Source of the DNA: Opitutales bacterium
GTDB lineage: Bacteria > Verrucomicrobiota > Verrucomicrobiia > Opitutales > Oceanipulchritudinaceae
Length of the DNA: 10,207 nucleotides
Reading direction: 5' to 3'
Assembly: GCA_007123395.1 (NCBI GenBank)
Contig: SKLD01000299.1
Location: forward strand, 1-10,207
How positions within the stretch are numbered: the first letter of the stretch is position 1; each line of letters starts with the position of its first letter. The notes below the pieces were generated by a model. That model had not been told where the DNA came from. It ran no database searches and saw only the letters and a program-made list of their open reading frames with translations. Position numbers and translations under genes: made by a program. Below, piece after piece: positions 5,951 through 10,207 of this stretch.

Positions 5951-7117
5951 CAGCCCGGCGAGGTATTTTTGGCGGAGGAGCCGCCATGCGACGACAAAGA
6001 AGGCGGTCAGCGGGATGGCGAGGATCATGCCGAGGATGCCGCCGAGGGCGGTGCCCCAGAAGAAAATGGCGATGATGATGACGAGGGGGTGCAGGCCGGT
6101 GGTCTGCCCCATGATGCGCGGGGTGAGGAAGTAGCTCTCGACGAGCTGGACGATGCCGAAGACACCGAGGGCAAGAGCGGCGGTGAGGAGGCCGCCGTCG
6201 GGTTGGAAGTAGGCGATGGGCAGGACGCTGGCGAGGCCGAGGATGGTGCCGAGGTAGGGGATGATGTTGAGCGCGCCGAGGAGCAACCCGAGGACGATGG
6301 CGAAATTTACACCCACGGCACTGAAACCAGCGGCAAAGAGCACGCCCATGATCATCCCGATGAGGATTTGCCCCCTGAAGAAGGCGACCATGCTCGTGGC
6401 GAACTCATTGATGAGGAAAATGATGTCCTCGCGGATGTCCTTGCGGATGAAGGAGAGTTGCTCCTTCAGGTCGCGTGTGGGGTTGCGGTCGGAGAGCAGG
6501 AAAAAGAAGAGGTATACGGGCACAATGGCGGCGGCCGCGGCCCATGCGAAGAGTTCGCCCAGCCATGTGCCGAGGCGGCCCACGGCGGGCGCGGCATGCG
6601 CGAGGCTCTCCCGCGCGTAAGCGGTGAGTGTTTCGCGGTATTCCTCCAGTTTTTCCGCCCCGACATAGTCCTCGAGAAACTCGATGACTTGGGGAAAGCG
6701 CTCCTCGAAGCCGTCTTGGGCGCGCTCGAGGAGAACGGGGACCTCGCGGGCGAATTTCAGGCTTTGCTCGACGAGGACCGGCACGACGTAGGCGACGGCG
6801 GCGGCGCAGGCGAGGAGAATGAGCCCGTAGATTGTCGCGATGGCGCCGACGCGCGAGAAGCGCAGGTGCTCTTGGAGAGAGAGGGCGAGGGGGCGAAGGA
6901 GCATCGCGAGGATCCCCGCCACGGCCAGCGGCCAGAGGACGTTGGAAAAGGTGGTGACGAAGGCGCGCAGAACGAGGAACACGCCGAAGGCGAGCGCGCC
7001 GATGACGAAGAGCGAGACGCAGACCAAGGCGGCGGTGACCAGCCTCTGCTGGATCCCGGTGAGCCAGGGTCGGCTTTCGTCCGCGCCGCCCTCAGTTCCA
7101 GTCTTCGGTGTCTCCAA
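5945..7117 (-). CDS. AI-2E/PerM-family membrane protein (UPF0118)
   Basis: A polytopic inner-membrane protein of the PerM/AI-2E transporter family, about 390 residues, with roughly eight hydrophobic helices. The family fold is visible: two or three N-terminal helices (TAALVCVSLFVIGALAFG and following), a charged periplasmic or cytoplasmic segment (residues about 105-175, rich in Glu/Arg), and a C-terminal block with LNIIPYLGTILGLASVLPIA, the most conserved family motif, then LVESYFLTPRIMGQTTGLHP. Members include TqsA, implicated in autoinducer-2 export, and sodium/proton exchangers; the substrate here cannot be told. The start is uncertain. The only upstream ATG (7192) would overlap the glutaredoxin gene by about 100 bp and read its shadow; a TTG at 7117 overlaps it by 26 bp and gives an N-terminus of family-like length. 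Translation is probably coupled to the glutaredoxin gene. Confidence 0.88.
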   Translation of the reverse strand: METPKTGTEGGADESRPWLTGIQQRLVTAALVCVSLFVIGALAFGVFLVLRAFVTTFSNVLWPLAVAGILAMLLRPLALSLQEHLRFSRVGAIATIYGLILLACAAAVAYVVPVLVEQSLKFAREVPVLLERAQDGFEERFPQVIEFLEDYVGAEKLEEYRETLTAYARESLAHAAPAVGRLGTWLGELFAWAAAAAIVPVYLFFFLLSDRNPTRDLKEQLSFIRKDIREDIIFLINEFATSMVAFFRGQILIGMIMGVLFAAGFSAVGVNFAIVLGLLLGALNIIPYLGTILGLASVLPIAYFQPDGGLLTAALALGVFGIVQLVESYFLTPRIMGQTTGLHPLVIIIAIFFWGTALGGILGMILAIPLTAFFVVAWRLLRQKYLAGLA

Positions 7118-7385
7118 AGCCGAGATCCCGTTTGATTTCGGGCACTTGCTCCAGCTCGCTGATGAGTTCGTCGACGCTGAAGTCGGGCACAATGAATTCG
7201 CCGAACTCGAGGGTCGGCGTCAGGCTCTGCCCGCTAACCTCGATCATGCGCTGCATGTTCTGTCTGTTCGCGTTGACATCGCGTACATTGACCTCAACCC
7301 CGTGCTGCGAGAAGAATGCCATGGCCTCGCGGCACCACGGGCAGCCGGGTTTGATGTAGAGGGTCGGACGGAGTTTGTCTTTCAT
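7092..7385 (-). CDS. Glutaredoxin-like thiol-disulfide protein
   Basis: A 97-residue glutaredoxin-fold protein. It opens MKDKLRPTLYIKPGCPWCRE: a first beta strand and then the CPWC active-site motif. Next comes the segment HGVEVNVRDVNANRQNMQRM, and then the cis-proline loop SLTPTLEFG, which positions the substrate thiol. The carboxyl end is an acidic tail (GDTEDWN). The start at 7385 is chosen because it places the fold at the N-terminus as in homologues; an in-frame ATG at 7457 would add 24 unrelated residues. The protein would reduce disulfides or glutathione adducts, or act as an NrdH-like electron donor. The two-cysteine CPWC motif fits dithiol chemistry. It overlaps the perM-like gene, so the two form a small operon. 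Confidence 0.85.
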   Translation of the reverse strand: MKDKLRPTLYIKPGCPWCREAMAFFSQHGVEVNVRDVNANRQNMQRMIEVSGQSLTPTLEFGEFIVPDFSVDELISELEQVPEIKRDLGFGDTEDWN

Positions 7386-7487
7386 TAAACGGAAAAAAGC
7401 CTTCGAATGTTCGGTCTGGTTGCGGACAAAAGGCAAAGGGGATTCGCCCGTATCCACAAAGTTTTCAAGTTTATTCTCTTATTCTGA
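7386..7487. promoter_or_regulatory. Divergent control region, glutaredoxin / uvrA
   Basis: These 102 bp separate the divergent glutaredoxin and uvrA starts and should hold both promoters. The AT-rich tract at about 7456-7487 is the most likely melting region. I see no convincing -35/-10 pair for either gene and no match to an SOS (LexA) box that I could defend. Confidence 0.4.
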
Positions 7488-10207
7488 ATGGCATTGGAAC
7501 CAACGACAACTGAAATCGGGGGGGCGCGGCCCCGCGCGGAGCCGATGTGCATCCATATCAAGGGGGCGCGGCAGCACAACCTCGCCAATGTCGATGTTTC
7601 CCTGCGCCGCGACCATCTCACCGTCATCACGGGCGTGAGCGGGAGCGGCAAGTCCTCCCTCGCCTTCGACACGCTCTACGCCGAGGGCTACCGCAAATAC
7701 ATTGACAGCCTTTCCGTGCGGGCGCGCCAGCTCCTCGAGCAAATGCCGCGGCCCGAGGTCGACTTTATCGAAGGGCTGTCCCCGGTCATCGCCATCGAGC
7801 AGCGGGAGGCGGCGGGCGCGAACCCGCGCAGCACGGTGGCGACGGTCACCGAGGTGGCGGACTACGCGCGCTTGCTCTGGGCGCTGGGGGGCGAGGCGTT
7901 TTGCCCGCTGGACGGCGGGCGCATCCGCCGACAGACCCTCGACGATGTTGTCGACGCCCTCCTGGCAGAGCCGGAAGGGGCGCGCTGCATCCTCCTAGCC
8001 CCGCTCCTGCGCGCAAAGGCATCGGTCGTGCGCGGCGAACTCCCCGTCCTGCGCCAGCGCGGCTACCAGCGCGTGCGTGTCAACGGTGAAATCCGCTCCC
8101 TCGAAGACGAGGATCCGCTCGCGGGCGCGTCCGGCGAGCTGACGCTCGATGTCGTCGTCGACCGGCTCGTCCTGCGTCCCGACCAGCGCAGCCGCCTCGC
8201 CGATTCGCTGGAGCTGGCCTTCCGCGAGGGGGCCGACCGCGCCGTCGCCCTCGTGCAGGCGGACCGCGACGGCCCGTTTGCGGAGCGGGCGCTCAGCCGC
8301 CACCTCGCCTGCGAAGTTTGCGGCGAAGTCTACGAGGCGCTCACGCCGCGCCACTTCTCACACAACCACGCCGAGGGGGCGTGCCGCACCTGCGGCGGGC
8401 TGGGGCAGACCCGCCAGTTTGCCGAGGAACTCCTCGTGCCCGACCCCGCGAAATCGGTCAAGGGCGGCGCCATCAAGCCGTGGCGGCTCGGGTCGAAGCG
8501 CATGATCATCCAGCGCAACGCCATCCTCAAGCAGCTCTCCGAACAACTGCCCTTCGACCCCACCGTCCCGTGGCAGGAACTCGACACCGAGACACGGCGG
8601 CAGATCCTCCGCGGCACGGGCGAACGGCTCTTTTCCTTCAAGCTCCGGGGGGGCAACCGCAAGCCCGACGTGATGCCCTTCGAGGGCGTCGTCAAAGACC
8701 TCGAGCGCACCCGCGCGGAGACCACGAGCGACGGTCTGCGCGCGCGCCTCATGGCCTATCAGGTGGCCTCGGAATGCCCCGACTGCGGTGGCGAGCGCCT
8801 CCACGCGGCGGCGCGGGCCGTGCGCATCGCCGGCACGGGCTTCGCCGAATTCATGAGCATGGACCTCGCGCGCGCCTTCGGGTTTGTCCGGGCCACCCGC
8901 GGTGCCGTGCTCTCCGGCGTGGGCGCGGCGGACGGCGGCGGAGGGCGGCACCTCGACAAACTCGGCGAAGTTTTCGCCGGGCTGGAGCAGCGGCTGCGCT
9001 TCCTCAACGAAACGGGGCTCAACTACCTGAGCCTCGACCGCTCATATGCTTCCCTCAGCGGCGGCGAGGCGCAGCGCGTGCGGCTCGCCACCCAGCTAGG
9101 GATGGGGCTCGTGGGGGTGACCTACGTCCTCGACGAGCCAACGATCGGGCTGCACCCGGCGGACACCGCGCGCCTCGTCGCCAGCCTCCGCGCCCTGCGC
9201 GACCGGGGCAACGCCGTCGTCGTCGTCGAGCACGACCCCGACGTGATGGAGGCGGCCGACACGATCATCGAGATCGGGCCGGGCGCGGGCGCGCGCGGGG
9301 GACACATCGTCTTCGCCGGCGACCTCGCCGCGGTCAAGGGCTCCGGGCGCTCCATGACGGGGGCCTACCTCAGCGGGCGCGCCAGTGTGGAGCGCAACGC
9401 CCCCGCGCGCGAGCCGGACGGGCGTTGGCTTGTCCTCGCAGGCGCCGCCGAGCACAACCTCCGCGGCATCGACGTCGCCTTCCCGGCGGGCCTGCTCACG
9501 GTTGTCACCGGCGTGAGCGGTTCGGGCAAGAGCACGCTCGTCAACGACATCCTCGCCAACGCCGCCGCCTTCCGCCTCAACCGCAGCAAAACGATCCCCG
9601 GCAAACACACCGGCCTGCGCGGGCTGGAGCACTTCGGCCGCCTCGTGCGCGTCGATCAGGAGCCCATCGGCCGCAGCCCCCGCTCCAACCCCGCCACCTA
9701 CACGAAACTCTTCGACGACCTCCGCCAGCTCTTCGCGCGCTGCCCGCTCGCCAAAGTGCGCGGCTACAGCGCCGGACGGTTTTCCTTCAACATGCGCGGG
9801 GGACGCTGCGAGCGCTGCCAGGGCGACGGCCAGATCCGCCTCGACATGCAGTTTCTCAGCGACGTCTACGCCGAGTGCCCCGCCTGCAACGGCAAACGCT
9901 ACAACCGCGAGACCCTCGAGGTGCGGTTCAAGGGCCTCAACATCGCCGAGGTCCTCGAACTCACCGTTGACGAGGCCTGCGCTGTCTTCGGCGCCGTCCC
10001 CAAGATCATGGCCAAGCTCGACACCCTGCGCGCCGTCGGGCTCGACTACATCCACCTCGGCCAGCCCGCCAACACCCTCAGCGGCGGCGAGGCCCAGCGC
10101 ATCAAACTCTCCCTCGAACTCAGCAAACGCCAGACCGGCGAATCCCTCTACATCCTCGACGAGCCCACCACCGGCCTGCATTGGCAGGACATCCAGAAGC
10201 TCCTCGA
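7488..10207 (+). CDS. uvrA: UvrA-type excinuclease ABC subunit A, 3' end beyond window
   Basis: 906 codons are visible and the frame is open at the right edge; a typical UvrA of about 940-970 residues would need some 60-80 more. UvrA recognises bulky DNA lesions as a dimer and loads UvrB in nucleotide excision repair. In order: Walker A of ATPase I (GVSGSGKS, residues 49-56); the UvrB-binding domain (about 110-270); zinc site 1 (C275, C278, C299, C302); ABC signature I (LSGGEAQRVRL from 523); Walker B I (D549-E550 in VLDEPTIGLH); Walker A II (GVSGSGKST, 675-683); zinc site 2 (C774, C777, C797, C800, the usual x19 spacing); signature II (from 864); Walker B II (D891-E892). All catalytic motifs are intact. 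Unusual points are SLSVRARQLLEQM instead of SLSAYARQFL near residue 75, EQREAAGANPRSTVATVTEV instead of the usual GTVTEIYDYLR pattern, and a Gly-rich insert near 485. M20 (ATG at 7545) is an alternative start that gives the standard N-terminus. Confidence 0.93.
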   Translation, partial: MALEPTTTEIGGARPRAEPMCIHIKGARQHNLANVDVSLRRDHLTVITGVSGSGKSSLAFDTLYAEGYRKYIDSLSVRARQLLEQMPRPEVDFIEGLSPVIAIEQREAAGANPRSTVATVTEVADYARLLWALGGEAFCPLDGGRIRRQTLDDVVDALLAEPEGARCILLAPLLRAKASVVRGELPVLRQRGYQRVRVNGEIRSLEDEDPLAGASGELTLDVVVDRLVLRPDQRSRLADSLELAFREGADRAVALVQADRDGPFAERALSRHLACEVCGEVYEALTPRHFSHNHAEGACRTCGGLGQTRQFAEELLVPDPAKSVKGGAIKPWRLGSKRMIIQRNAILKQLSEQLPFDPTVPWQELDTETRRQILRGTGERLFSFKLRGGNRKPDVMPFEGVVKDLERTRAETTSDGLRARLMAYQVASECPDCGGERLHAAARAVRIAGTGFAEFMSMDLARAFGFVRATRGAVLSGVGAADGGGGRHLDKLGEVFAGLEQRLRFLNETGLNYLSLDRSYASLSGGEAQRVRLATQLGMGLVGVTYVLDEPTIGLHPADTARLVASLRALRDRGNAVVVVEHDPDVMEAADTIIEIGPGAGARGGHIVFAGDLAAVKGSGRSMTGAYLSGRASVERNAPAREPDGRWLVLAGAAEHNLRGIDVAFPAGLLTVVTGVSGSGKSTLVNDILANAAAFRLNRSKTIPGKHTGLRGLEHFGRLVRVDQEPIGRSPRSNPATYTKLFDDLRQLFARCPLAKVRGYSAGRFSFNMRGGRCERCQGDGQIRLDMQFLSDVYAECPACNGKRYNRETLEVRFKGLNIAEVLELTVDEACAVFGAVPKIMAKLDTLRAVGLDYIHLGQPANTLSGGEAQRIKLSLELSKRQTGESLYILDEPTTGLHWQDIQKLL

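Noticed and set aside
5864..7135. Long plus-strand open frame (423 codons) rich in Asp/Glu
   Set aside because: It is the exact antisense of the perM-like gene; its acidic repetitive composition is the reverse reading of a GC-biased membrane protein.
7456..7487. Possible SOS/LexA box before uvrA
   Set aside because: The tract is AT-rich but has no symmetric match to a known LexA motif; calling it would be guessing.
8318..9970. Long plus-strand open frame (550 codons) rich in Arg/Ala/Pro
   Set aside because: It lies in another frame of the UvrA gene, whose motifs are unmistakable; the composition is a GC-bias artefact.
9096..10181. Minus-strand open frame (361 codons) opposite uvrA
   Set aside because: Shadow of UvrA with low-complexity Ala/Gly/Glu/Val composition and no family resemblance.

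Overview
The window looks like chromosomal DNA from a GC-rich member of the Verrucomicrobiota, most likely an Opitutae-type bacterium. The main clue is the secreted protein at 214-1116, whose mature N-terminus (STDPVGG) and layout match TIGR02597, a family I know from Verrucomicrobia. The phylum call rests on that family and general style, not on any marker gene. Coding regions are strongly GC-biased at third positions. Three intergenic stretches (1117-1622, parts of 4819-5131, and 5351-5944) are less regular and hold decayed genes.

Region 1 (1-1116, minus strand): a TIGR02597-type exported protein, followed 54 bp downstream by the start of a second signal-peptide protein that runs off the left edge. 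Region 2 (1117-4818, plus strand): the remnant of a LacI-type regulator (only the helix-turn-helix survives), then a tightly coupled three-gene sugar ABC importer. This has a membrane-anchored substrate-binding protein and two MalF/MalG-type permeases, with 4-bp ATGA overlaps at both junctions. No ATPase gene is present, so the importer presumably borrows a shared ATPase.

Region 3 (4819-5944): intergenic DNA with a perfect hairpin; a VapB-type antitoxin gene whose start lies inside an inverted repeat; a VapC toxin cut off after about a dozen recognisable residues; and the C-terminal tail of an unidentified gene on the minus strand. This is a small gene graveyard.

Region 4 (5945-7385, minus strand): a glutaredoxin-like protein (CPWC active site) overlapping an AI-2E/PerM-family membrane protein, with a strong hairpin downstream. 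Region 5 (7488-10207, plus strand, cut by the right edge): a UvrA-type excinuclease subunit with both ATPase modules and both zinc sites visible. Its motifs suggest a lineage-specific or second UvrA.

I found no CRISPR array, tRNA, rRNA, transposase or phage gene, and no convincing new multi-gene system. The most informative oddities are the two disabled regulatory or toxin genes beside intact partners (LacI remnant next to the importer, VapC stub next to VapB) and the divergent UvrA.
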